From assembly GCA_900769385.1 (NCBI GenBank), contig CAAGGO010000279.1, positions 1-18,481 on the forward strand: a DNA stretch of 18,481 nt, in the 5' to 3' direction. This DNA is from Rikenellaceae bacterium. GTDB taxonomy: Bacteria; Bacteroidota; Bacteroidia; Bacteroidales; UBA932. Shown here in pieces: positions 8,091 through 15,747 of the stretch; positions within the stretch are counted from its first letter, which is position 1; every line of letters begins with the position of its first letter. The notes beneath the pieces were generated by a model, which was given only the letters and a program-made list of their open reading frames with translations, did not search any database and was not told the DNA's origin. Position numbers and translations under genes: made by a program.

Positions 8091-8778
8091 ATGCTTCAAG
8101 GATTTCCAGCAGCTGCCTCATACCCTCTGTGGCAGGGGCCTGTATTTGTTGGAAGTTGGGGATGTTGAGGCTCATTGGGGCAGGGTCAATGAGGAAGATT
8201 CTGCACCCTTTTTTTGCATAGTGTACCAGACCTGCGGCAGGGTATACGTTAAGGGAGGTTCCTATGATTATGAGGATGTCTGCCTTTTCCACTGCTTTGG
8301 CTCCACGGCTCAGTTCCGGTACGGCCTCGCCGAACCATACAATGTGCGGGCGGAGCTGCCCTCCATCAGGGGCAAGGTCTCCAAGATTGAGTTCCTTGTA
8401 TCCTATTTCGTACGTAGGACCGTAGTCTGAGAATTCGCTGCGGGCTTTGGTGGCTTCTCCGTGCAGGTGTATGATGTTTGTGCTGCCGCCCCGCTCGTGC
8501 AGGTCATCTATGTTCTGTGTAACTACAGTTACGTTGTATTTTTCTTCAAGTTTTGCAACAGCCTTGTGGGCAGAGTTGGGTTGTGCGTGCTCAAGTTCTT
8601 TGCGCCTCTTGTTGTAGAACTCAAGTACAAGAGCCCTGTTGCGGTGCCATCCTTCAATTGATGCCACCTCTTCAACTTTATAGTTGTCCCACATTCCGTT
8701 TCCGCCGCGGAATGTCTGTATGCCGCTCTCTGCGCTTATTCCTGCTCCGCTAAGTACAACAATGTTCTGTTTTTCCAT
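8089..8778 (-). CDS. cobB: Sirtuin, NAD-dependent protein deacylase (SIRT5/CobB-like) lacking the zinc cysteines
   Basis: This 229-residue cytoplasmic sirtuin removes acyl groups from lysines using NAD. It has the NAD-binding GAGISAESG (residues 11-19), TQNIDDLHERGG (87-98), the catalytic histidine in HLHGE (H106), and GTSLNVYPAAGL near the C-terminal NAD site. Y55 and R58 in FYNKRR match the YxxR motif of SIRT5-type sirtuins, which favour succinyl, malonyl or glutaryl lysine. The segment where the four zinc cysteines normally sit (about 109-143) contains no cysteine at all; the only cysteine lies near the C-terminus. I chose ATG 8778 because family proteins begin shortly before the GAG motif; ATG 8808 would add 10 residues. 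The gene lies 79 bases downstream of the ATPase-like gene on the same strand, probably in one unit. Confidence 0.85.
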   Translation of the reverse strand: MEKQNIVVLSGAGISAESGIQTFRGGNGMWDNYKVEEVASIEGWHRNRALVLEFYNKRRKELEHAQPNSAHKAVAKLEEKYNVTVVTQNIDDLHERGGSTNIIHLHGEATKARSEFSDYGPTYEIGYKELNLGDLAPDGGQLRPHIVWFGEAVPELSRGAKAVEKADILIIIGTSLNVYPAAGLVHYAKKGCRIFLIDPAPMSLNIPNFQQIQAPATEGMRQLLEILEA

Positions 8779-8857
8779 ATTTGTGAGTTTTTTACTGATG
8801 GTGTTCAAAAGTGTAAAACTTTAAGGCGTAACGCAAAATTTTCCCTTTTGGGCATCA

Positions 8858-9988
8858 TCAGTCTGCGAAGAAATAATTGATGAACCACAACTTGAACAGC
8901 GGATCAAGGAATGTGGCCGGTTTCTTTTCATTGAAGGTTATGATCTCCTTTTTGGTAAGGGCCTCTTTAAGGCGGCTTACATTTGCTGAAGAGTTCAGGC
9001 GGTATTTGTCAAGCACATCTGCCGAAGTGAATTTTGTTACCCCCTCAAGGGCAGCCTTTATCATACGTACCTGGTATTTGCTGAGACTGTATACTATTGA
9101 GTGGAACTCAAAGTCGTGAAGGTTGATCAGCTGCTGTGTGGCCTGTTTGATAATACCCTCATTTACAAACCCTTTTGTAAGGGAGAAGCAGATTGATGCC
9201 AGATGCTGGGTGTACCAGGGGTCTCCCTCCACAAGGTTATAGATGGATGTTGCCTGCTCGGGGTGTATTACCTTTCCGGCTTTCTGGAATCCCTTTATTA
9301 TGTATTCCGAGAATATCTTTTCATCTATAGGGGCCAGTTCTATGTGCTGTGCAAAGTGGTAGAAATATTTCTTTTCCTGGAAAATCTCCTCCATTGCATT
9401 GAACCTGTCTCCGGTAATGATGAAGTTTGTACCTGTGTGCTTTTTCCACACTTTCTCAAGCAGCAGGAAGATGCGGTGCGGGTCATCAAAAAGGAGTATG
9501 TCCTGGAACTGGCGGAAGTAGAATATCACGTGGGTGCCGTACTCGTGCGCAAGTTTGTCGGGAAGCATAAGGATCTCCTCAATCTGTGCGTCTGAAAGGA
9601 GTTCTTTGGTTGTGTATGTGAACTGTTTCTGCAGTGCAGAAGAGTCCATCATATACGGTGCGGACGGAATGTATCTGTGCATTATTGCATTCCATTCTGT
9701 TTCGGATTCTGCAAAATGTGATACAATCTCGTTTGTGAACTTTAGCATAAAGGCCTCTATGCACCTTATGTTGAAAAGGTTTATATCACAGAAAGTGATA
9801 TCCTTATGGTCGTGCCTGAGCAGTTCCATAGAGTTGTATACAAGCGATTTCTTGCCAATTTTGGCAGGGCCGTATATAAGCACATTGTTGCGTTCCCTTA
9901 TGAGGTTACACAGATGGGCCACTTCCTTGTTGCGTCCTATGAACTGGGCGCCTGATACATATTTGTTATATTCAAACGGTGATTCCAT
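8858..9988 (-). CDS. AAA/STAND-like (archaeal-ATPase-type) protein with altered Walker A and B motifs
   Basis: This 376-residue cytoplasmic protein has the layout of archaeal-type AAA/STAND ATPases. An N-terminal FIGRNKEVAHL segment precedes the P-loop, the nucleotide-binding core spans about residues 30-215, and a C-terminal winged-helix-like region at about 300-350 ends with the typical LDPLFKLWF. The P-loop reads GPAKIGKKS (40-48), with lysine where Ser or Thr normally follows GK. The Walker B strand reads VIFYFRQFQDI (154-164), with Arg-Gln where relatives carry Asp-Glu. A sensor-like FIITGDRFNAMEEIF follows at about 189-203. Nucleotide binding may survive, but hydrolysis is doubtful. The gene is the first of a likely two-gene unit with the sirtuin and is divergent from rplU. 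I recognise no specific function. Confidence 0.75.
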   Translation of the reverse strand: MESPFEYNKYVSGAQFIGRNKEVAHLCNLIRERNNVLIYGPAKIGKKSLVYNSMELLRHDHKDITFCDINLFNIRCIEAFMLKFTNEIVSHFAESETEWNAIMHRYIPSAPYMMDSSALQKQFTYTTKELLSDAQIEEILMLPDKLAHEYGTHVIFYFRQFQDILLFDDPHRIFLLLEKVWKKHTGTNFIITGDRFNAMEEIFQEKKYFYHFAQHIELAPIDEKIFSEYIIKGFQKAGKVIHPEQATSIYNLVEGDPWYTQHLASICFSLTKGFVNEGIIKQATQQLINLHDFEFHSIVYSLSKYQVRMIKAALEGVTKFTSADVLDKYRLNSSANVSRLKEALTKKEIITFNEKKPATFLDPLFKLWFINYFFAD

Positions 9989-10037
9989 TGCACCTGACGT
10001 ATTCTTTACATTTATTTATGCGAAATTAAAAAGATTT

Positions 10038-10068
10038 TTTGTGTAATGGATAAAAAGTATTACTTTTG
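10038..10068 (+). promoter_or_regulatory. Promoter of rplU-rpmA (TTTG, 19 nt, TACTTTTG)
   Basis: TTTG at 10038-10041 and TACTTTTG at 10061-10068 match the -33 and -7 elements of Bacteroidota promoters, with a 19-nt spacer. Transcription would begin near 10074, leaving a leader of about 90 nt before rplU. The leader is A/T-rich and holds a small inverted repeat, GTTAAT at 10113-10118 pairing with ATTAAC at 10125-10130. I recognise no known ribosomal-protein leader in it. Confidence 0.7.
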
Positions 10069-10163
10069 TGGTCCATAATTAATAAAAAGATAGCTAAGCT
10101 ACTGAATAAGAGTTAATTAACATATTAACCGCTTACTATCATAACCCGTAAAAACAAATTAAA

Positions 10164-10472
10164 ATGTACGCAATCGTAGACATTGCAGGACAACAGTTTA
10201 AAGTTGAGGCTGGTAAAAAAATTTATGTACACCGCCTACAGGATGAGGTAGGTGCCTCAATCTCTTTCGAAAAAGTATTGTTAACCGACAACGAGGGTGT
10301 TGTTAAAGTTGGTGCTCCTTACGTTGATGGCGCAGTTGTTAAAGCTACTGTTCTTGACCACGTTAAAGGTAACAAGGTGCTAGTGTTCAAAAAGAAACGT
10401 CGTAAAGGCTATCAGAAATTGAACGGTCACCGCCAGTGTTTGACACAAATCCAAATTGAATCAATTGCTTAA
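10164..10472 (+). CDS. rplU: 50S ribosomal protein L21
   Basis: This 102-residue protein is L21, which binds 23S rRNA in the large subunit. The start [20 protein letters not shown] and the basic C-terminal stretch [16 protein letters not shown], ending near TQIQIESI, are characteristic, and the length is normal for the family. It is the first gene of the rplU-rpmA pair, with L27 following 20 bases later, an order conserved in most bacteria. Confidence 0.98.
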   Translation: MYAIVDIAGQQFKVEAGKKIYVHRLQDEVGASISFEKVLLTDNEGVVKVGAPYVDGAVVKATVLDHVKGNKVLVFKKKRRKGYQKLNGHRQCLTQIQIESIA

Positions 10473-10492
10473 TTTTTAAAATTTAGAAGTTT

Positions 10493-10753
10493 ATGGCTCA
10501 CAAGAAAGGTGTCGGTAGTTCAAAGAACGGCCGTGAATCACATAGCAAACGACTAGGTCTTAAAATTTTCGGTGGAGAGAATTGCAAGGCAGGCAACATT
10601 ATCGTTCGCCAGAGAGGTACAGTACACAACCCAGGTTTGAACGTTGGAATGGGTAAAGACCACACTCTATACGCTCTAATTGACGGCGTAGTAGTTTTCA
10701 AAAAGAAAGCAGAGGGTAAGTCTTATGTTTCGGTAATGCCTTATCAGAACTAA
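10493..10753 (+). CDS. rpmA: 50S ribosomal protein L27
   Basis: This 86-residue protein is L27, whose N-terminal tail reaches toward the peptidyl-transferase centre. It begins directly with [20 protein letters not shown], so it lacks the cleaved N-terminal extension seen in Firmicutes L27. The segment [24 protein letters not shown] is the family signature. It is co-transcribed with rplU, and a hairpin follows its stop by 27 bases. Confidence 0.98.
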   Translation: MAHKKGVGSSKNGRESHSKRLGLKIFGGENCKAGNIIVRQRGTVHNPGLNVGMGKDHTLYALIDGVVVFKKKAEGKSYVSVMPYQN

Positions 10754-10780
10754 GGATTGCCCTAACGGACAAAATAGATA

Positions 10781-10806
10781 GGCATCCTTGTACAAGGGTG
10801 CCTTTT
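10781..10806 (+). terminator. Hairpin terminator or attenuator after rpmA
   Basis: GGCATCCTT (10781-10789) pairs with AAGGGTGCC (10794-10802) with one G-U pair, and TTTT follows (10803-10806), then TAATTTT. The T tract is short. I find no clear TAnnTTTG promoter before serS, so some readthrough into serS is possible. Confidence 0.6.
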
Positions 10807-10843
10807 CTAATTTTATAAAGCAGCTAAATATATATAATACAAT

Positions 10844-12118
10844 ATGTTAACGCTAAAACTTTTAAGAGAGCAGCCGGAGTTTGTAATTGAAAGGCTGGCT
10901 GTAAAGAATTTTGATGCTGCAGAGATTGTTGCAAAGATTCTTGATGCTGATGCTCAGAGACGTGCTGCACAGACACAGTTGGACAGTGTCCTTGCAGAGC
11001 AGAATGCAAAGGCCAAAGAGATTGGAATGTTGATGAAGCAGGGCAAGAAGGAGGAGGCTGAAGAGGCTAAGAAACTTGTTGCATCATTGAAGGAGCAATC
11101 TAAAGAGCTTGAAGTTAAAATGGAGGAGCACAACAAGGAGATGAACGATTACCTTGTAATGCTTCCTAACATACCTTGTGCAGAGGTTCCTGCAGGTAAA
11201 ACAGCAGAGGATAACGTAGTTGTAAAGGAGGGTGGAAAAAAGACCGAGCTTCCTGCAAATGCAAAACCTCACTGGGAGCTTGCAAAATCTTTGGATATCA
11301 TTGATTTTGATTTGGGTGTAAAACTTACCGGTGCGGGTTTCCCTGTATACAAAGGTAAAGGTGCAAGAATCCAGAGGGCACTTATTGCCTTCTTCCTTGA
11401 TATGAACACCAAGGCTGGTTATATGGAGGTACAGCCACCGCTTGTTGTAAATGAGGCTTCGGCTTATGCAACAGGTCAGCTTCCCGACAAAGAGGGACAG
11501 ATGTACCACGTAACCCAGGACAACTTCTATATGATTCCTACAGCAGAGGTTCCTGTAACCAACATCTACAGGGACTGCATTGTAAACAAGGCTGATTTTC
11601 CTGTAAAAATGACCGCATATACCCAGTGTTTCCGCAGGGAGGCAGGTTCATACGGTAAGGATGTAAGAGGTTTGAACCGTCTTCACCAGTTTGACAAAGT
11701 GGAGATTGTACAGCTTTCACTTCCGGAGAAATCATACGAGGCTTTGGACGGTATGGTAAAACACGTTGAGAGCATTATCCAGGCTCTTGAGCTTCCATAC
11801 AGAATCCTCAGATTGTGCGGTGGTGACATGAGTTTCACATCTGCCCTTACATACGATTTTGAGGTTTACTCGGAGGCACAGCAGCGCTGGCTTGAGGTAA
11901 GTTCGGTTTCAAACTTTGAGTCATTCCAGGCTAACCGTCTTAAACTCAGATATAAGGACGATGAGGGCAAGACACAGTTGGCCCACACCCTTAACGGAAG
12001 CTCATTGGCATTGCCAAGAATTCTTGCAGCATTGATGGAGAACCATCAGGACGAGCAGGGCAGAATACATATTCCGGCAGCATTGAGAGAGTACACCGGA
12101 TTTGAGTGGATTGACTAG
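10844..12118 (+). CDS. serS: Seryl-tRNA synthetase
   Basis: This class II aminoacyl-tRNA synthetase (424 residues) charges tRNA-Ser. The N-terminal 110 residues form the long helical arm (rich in A/K/E, with LKEQSKELEVKMEEHNKEMN) that contacts the tRNA. The catalytic core holds motif 2 (TQCFRREAGSYGKDVRGLNR, then HQFDKVE) and motif 3 (HTLNGSSLALPRILAALMEN). The length is normal. ATG 10844 gives the expected MLTLKLLREQPEFV start. It ends 5 bases before ruvC, so the two are probably co-transcribed. Confidence 0.98.
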   Translation: MLTLKLLREQPEFVIERLAVKNFDAAEIVAKILDADAQRRAAQTQLDSVLAEQNAKAKEIGMLMKQGKKEEAEEAKKLVASLKEQSKELEVKMEEHNKEMNDYLVMLPNIPCAEVPAGKTAEDNVVVKEGGKKTELPANAKPHWELAKSLDIIDFDLGVKLTGAGFPVYKGKGARIQRALIAFFLDMNTKAGYMEVQPPLVVNEASAYATGQLPDKEGQMYHVTQDNFYMIPTAEVPVTNIYRDCIVNKADFPVKMTAYTQCFRREAGSYGKDVRGLNRLHQFDKVEIVQLSLPEKSYEALDGMVKHVESIIQALELPYRILRLCGGDMSFTSALTYDFEVYSEAQQRWLEVSSVSNFESFQANRLKLRYKDDEGKTQLAHTLNGSSLALPRILAALMENHQDEQGRIHIPAALREYTGFEWID

Positions 12119-12123
12119 TAGGG

Positions 12124-12717
12124 ATGGTTTCCTGTAAGAAAAATACAGACAAAATAATACTAGGAATAGACCCCGGAACCCGTATTTTGGGTTTTGGGGT
12201 TATCCACGTTTTGGGTTCAAAGGCCAAATATGTGGATATGGGTGTGATAAACCTGAAAAACATCAAAGACCATTTTGTAACCCTCAAGACCATTTACGAG
12301 GAGGTTACGGCAATTATAGACAAGTATAATCCCGATGAACTTGCAATTGAGGCACCGTTCTATGGAAAGAATCCACAGGTGATGCTCAAGTTGGGCAGGG
12401 CGCAGGGGGCAGCAATGGCAGCTGCAATGCAAAGGGAGATGCCTATTTTTGAATATGCTCCCAGGAGCATAAAACTTGCCGTTACCGGTAAGGGTGCCGC
12501 CTCCAAGGAGCAGGTTGCAATGATGGCACAAAGACTCCTTAGTGTAGATATTCCTCAGGAATATCTTGATGCCACGGATGCGTTGGCAATTGCCCTATGC
12601 CATCACTACCATCTGCAGAATCCTATTATGCAGGGATGTGCAGGAAATGGAGCCGGGAAAAAGTCCCGTGGAAGCTGGGAACAGTTTGTGGAGGCCAATC
12701 CAGGGAGGATAAAGTAA
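12124..12717 (+). CDS. ruvC: Holliday junction resolvase RuvC
   Basis: This endonuclease cuts Holliday junctions in recombination repair, working with RuvAB. All four acidic catalytic residues are visible: D16 in GIDPGT, E76 in AIEAPFYGKN, and D149 and D152 in LDATDALAIALCH, in spacing close to E. coli D7, E66, D138 and D141. The protein has 197 residues, slightly longer than E. coli RuvC because of a short N-terminal leader (MVSCKKNTDK) and a C-terminal tail of about 35 residues. It starts 5 bases after serS. Confidence 0.96.
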   Translation: MVSCKKNTDKIILGIDPGTRILGFGVIHVLGSKAKYVDMGVINLKNIKDHFVTLKTIYEEVTAIIDKYNPDELAIEAPFYGKNPQVMLKLGRAQGAAMAAAMQREMPIFEYAPRSIKLAVTGKGAASKEQVAMMAQRLLSVDIPQEYLDATDALAIALCHHYHLQNPIMQGCAGNGAGKKSRGSWEQFVEANPGRIK

Positions 12718-12765
12718 AAAAATAGTGATGGTGACAATTTAACTTTTTACATTTTGGAGAGTCAA

Positions 12766-15639
12766 ATGTTCAGTGAAAAAAATTTAATGATGCTTAGAAA
12801 ATTATCGTTTTTTGTTGTAGCGCTTGTAAGCCTTTGTATTTTGGGGGTTGAGGCGTATGCGGATGAGACTGATCCGCAGGTGGGTACAAAGGCAAAGGGT
12901 ACCTATTTCAAGGTAATTTTGTTGGATTCGCTTACAAAGGCGCCAATTGAGTTTGCAACCATGCATGCAAAATATGTTGGTGACCAGGAGCCAAGAAAGT
13001 ATGCACTTACTGATACTGCCGGTATAGGTATTCTTCAGGGATTGCCTACAGGCAGGGCAACCATTACCGTTGAGTATATGGGTTACAAACAGAAAAGATT
13101 CACTTTTGACATTAAGAAAGGTGCCAATGATTACGGTGTGCTTCTTATGGCGGAGGACAACAATCTGCTTGATGCGGTTGTGGTTTCTGCAGCAGCCAAC
13201 CAGATGGTGATAAAGAAGGATACAATTGAGTACAATGCATCTTCTTACAAGATCAATGATACCGATATGCTTGAGGAGCTTATCAAGAAGCTTCCTGGTG
13301 TGGAGATTGATGAGCAGGGCAACATTACAGCTCAGGGCAAGACAATCAACAAGGTTATGATTGGCGGCAAGGAGTTCTTCCTTGATGACCCTAACCTTGC
13401 AACAAAGAACATCCCTGCCAAGATTGTAGAGAAAATCAGAGTGGTTGAGAGAAAGTCAGAGCAGGCTCAGTTTACCGGTATTGATGACGGTGATGAGGAG
13501 ATGGTGCTTGACTTGGGCATTAAGGCCGGTATGATGCAGGGCTGGTTCGGTAACCTTGGTGGTGGACTTGGCAATCCTATGCAGGGTGGCAGTGACCTTA
13601 AATATGAGGGTGCTGCAATGATTGGCCGTTTTACAGACAAGACCCAGATAAGCATCATTGCAAACGGAAACAATACCAACAACCGTGGTTTCTCTGATGT
13701 TGCCGGCAATATGATGGGCGGTATGCGCGGTGGCGGCGGATGGATGGGTAGAGGTGTTACTACATCATGGATGGGTGGTGTGAATGCCAATACCAACCTT
13801 AAGCAGAAAGGTTCAGATTTGCAGGGTAACCTCATGTACAGCGGAAGCGACAGACTTATTGAGGAGACTAAAGACCGTACTACAATGTTGTCAGGCGGCA
13901 AGAACCTGTACAGCCACGAGAGCGGTTATGACAAGACATATTCAGACGGTATCCGTTTTGGCGGTGAGTGGGATATGAAACTTTCAAATAATGTTTCGTT
14001 CCTTTTGAGACCTAATATCAACATTGGCCGTGGAGAGTATGACTCATACAACGAGTTCAATACCCGTACAAATGCAGATTCTACCAACAGGGGTTACAGC
14101 AAGGATTACGGTTCAAACCACAATGAGAGTGTTGGAACAATGATGTTGTGGAGATTCAAGTTCAACAAACCTGGACGTACAATGTCGTTGAATGCAAGAT
14201 ACAACTACTCAAACAATGAGTCTGACGGTTACAACTATTCTGAGACCAACTATTTCCAGAATAATATGGTTGACTCAGTTGCTGTAATTGACCAGAATAT
14301 TCTAAGGAAAGAGAGAAGCAACAATATCAATGCAAGATTGTCTTACATTGAGCCGCTTGGAAAGAACTTCTTCATTGAGGGTGCGTACAGATACAGCTAC
14401 AAGAAAACCAACTCAGACAAGAATACCTACAGCAATGACGGTTCCGGCAATTACAATGTGTTGGATGAAAGATATACTACAAATTACGAGAATACTTTCA
14501 TTACCCAGCAGGCTGAGTTGAACTTCATGAAACAGGAGGAGAAGTACAATATCAATATTGGAGCAAGTATGCAGCCTAGCCGTACCCAGAGTGTTGGTGA
14601 GGGCAGGGATACGTCATACAGCGTAATCAACTTCTCTCCAATTGCCAGAATTGACTACCGTTTCACTGATGACAAGTTCTTGAGAGTAAGATACCGTGGA
14701 CGTACTTCACAGCCAAGCATCAACCAGTTGATGCCTGTGGATGACAATACAGATCCTTTGAAACAGACTGTAGGTAACCCGGATTTGAATCCTGAGTTTA
14801 CCCATAGCCTTTCAACAGAGTACAGAAGCAACAACAGACGCAAGTTCAGCTTCTTCAGTGTGGGTGCGGATTTCTCACTTACACAGAATGACATTGTTGC
14901 AAAGAAATATTATACCGAGGAGGGAGTGCAGATATCAACTTATGAGAATGCTGCAAACAATGTATACTCTGCAAGCGGAAGGATTATGATCAATACCCCA
15001 ATTGCAAAATCAAACTTCTCAATCAACTCATTTACAATGGTGAGATACAACAACGGTTACAGCTACGTTATGGATGCAGGTGACTGGGCAGAGAACGAGA
15101 CAGTTAACATGAACATTTCGGAGAACTTGAGAATCACTTACAGAAATGACTGGGCAGAGATCATTGCAGGTGGTAGAGTGAACTACAGAAACACTTGGTA
15201 TACTGTAAGTTCAATGGAGGATGTTTCTACATGGAACAACACAATTACAGGTTCAGTGAACTTTACTATTCCAGGCGGTGTAAACCTTACATCTAATGTG
15301 AACTATACATTCTATATTGGCTATGCAGAAGGTTACAATGAGCCAACAACAGTATGGAATGCAGAGGTTTCAAAAACTTTGTTCAAGAATGCAGCAACTT
15401 TGAAATTCAAGGTGTATGATATCCTTAAACAGAGCAGAAACACTTCAATCACCACAACAGAGAACTACATACAGAACGTTACCAACAATACTCTTGGACA
15501 GTATTTTATGGTTACACTTACCTGGAGGTTCGGAAACTTTGGCGATATGAAGAAAGGTGGCGGAATGAGAATGGGTGGCCCTGGCAGAGGAATGGGTCCT
15601 GGTATGGGACGCGGCCCTATGGGTGGCGGCAGAAGATAA
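12766..15639 (+). CDS. TonB-receptor-like outer-membrane β-barrel protein with carboxypeptidase-regulatory-like N-terminal domain
   Basis: This protein of 957 residues is predicted in the outer membrane. A signal peptide ends near VEAYA. A β-sandwich of the carboxypeptidase-regulatory type follows (YFKVILLDSLTKAPIEFA, TGIGILQGLP-like turn, ITVEYMGYKQ). A plug-like domain comes next (LEELIKKLPGVEID, then INKVMIGGKEFF), followed by a long barrel of alternating aromatic and polar strands. The barrel appears to end at GQYFMVTLTWRFGNF and is followed by a Gly/Met/Arg tail. The layout fits the outer-membrane β-barrel family of Bacteroidota rather than a classical SusC with a partner; no susD-like gene is next to it. 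The exact start is unsure: ATG 12766, 12787 and 12790 all leave a usable signal peptide. The substrate is unknown. Confidence 0.85.
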   Translation: MFSEKNLMMLRKLSFFVVALVSLCILGVEAYADETDPQVGTKAKGTYFKVILLDSLTKAPIEFATMHAKYVGDQEPRKYALTDTAGIGILQGLPTGRATITVEYMGYKQKRFTFDIKKGANDYGVLLMAEDNNLLDAVVVSAAANQMVIKKDTIEYNASSYKINDTDMLEELIKKLPGVEIDEQGNITAQGKTINKVMIGGKEFFLDDPNLATKNIPAKIVEKIRVVERKSEQAQFTGIDDGDEEMVLDLGIKAGMMQGWFGNLGGGLGNPMQGGSDLKYEGAAMIGRFTDKTQISIIANGNNTNNRGFSDVAGNMMGGMRGGGGWMGRGVTTSWMGGVNANTNLKQKGSDLQGNLMYSGSDRLIEETKDRTTMLSGGKNLYSHESGYDKTYSDGIRFGGEWDMKLSNNVSFLLRPNINIGRGEYDSYNEFNTRTNADSTNRGYSKDYGSNHNESVGTMMLWRFKFNKPGRTMSLNARYNYSNNESDGYNYSETNYFQNNMVDSVAVIDQNILRKERSNNINARLSYIEPLGKNFFIEGAYRYSYKKTNSDKNTYSNDGSGNYNVLDERYTTNYENTFITQQAELNFMKQEEKYNINIGASMQPSRTQSVGEGRDTSYSVINFSPIARIDYRFTDDKFLRVRYRGRTSQPSINQLMPVDDNTDPLKQTVGNPDLNPEFTHSLSTEYRSNNRRKFSFFSVGADFSLTQNDIVAKKYYTEEGVQISTYENAANNVYSASGRIMINTPIAKSNFSINSFTMVRYNNGYSYVMDAGDWAENETVNMNISENLRITYRNDWAEIIAGGRVNYRNTWYTVSSMEDVSTWNNTITGSVNFTIPGGVNLTSNVNYTFYIGYAEGYNEPTTVWNAEVSKTLFKNAATLKFKVYDILKQSRNTSITTTENYIQNVTNNTLGQYFMVTLTWRFGNFGDMKKGGGMRMGGPGRGMGPGMGRGPMGGGRR

Positions 15640-15663
15640 GATATCGGGAAGATTATATATATG

Positions 15664-15696
15664 AGGGAGCTGTGTTTCTGCAGGCTCCCTTTTTTT
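15664..15696 (+). terminator. Rho-independent terminator after the outer-membrane protein gene
   Basis: AGGGAGC (15664-15670) pairs with GCTCCCT (15684-15690), extended inward by TG/CA with a bulged G. A run of T (15690-15696) follows, the first T being shared with the stem. It ends just before the promoter box of the PASTA gene. Confidence 0.85.
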
Positions 15697-15697
15697 G

Positions 15698-15705
15698 TAC
15701 CTTTG
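15698..15705 (+). promoter_or_regulatory. Bacteroidota -7 promoter box TACCTTTG for the PASTA-rluD-rsmG unit
   Basis: TACCTTTG matches TAnnTTTG exactly and lies one base after the terminator T run. A weak -33 candidate, TTTC, is at 15675-15678 inside the terminator loop, 19 nt upstream. Transcription would begin near 15711 and leave a leader of about 37 nt before ATG 15748. Confidence 0.6.
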
Positions 15706-15747
15706 CGGAAATTGCTATCTTAGCGGACTGAATTTATTTTTACAATT

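Noticed and set aside
8806..8837. Possible separate promoter for the sirtuin on the minus strand (TTTG, 18 nt, TACACTTTTG)
   Set aside because: The -7 part has one or two extra bases compared with TAnnTTTG, and the gene is close behind the ATPase-like gene, so co-transcription is the simpler reading.
8831..8850. GCGTTACGC with neighbouring T run between the ATPase-like gene and the sirtuin as a terminator
   Set aside because: A 3-bp stem is too weak.
10021..10028. Minus-strand box TAATTTCG before the ATPase-like gene
   Set aside because: It has one mismatch in the conserved TTTG and no -33 partner was found, so it is too weak to list as a promoter.
12748..12756. TACATTTTG before the outer-membrane protein gene as a -7 box
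   Set aside because: It has one extra base relative to TAnnTTTG and no clear -33 element.
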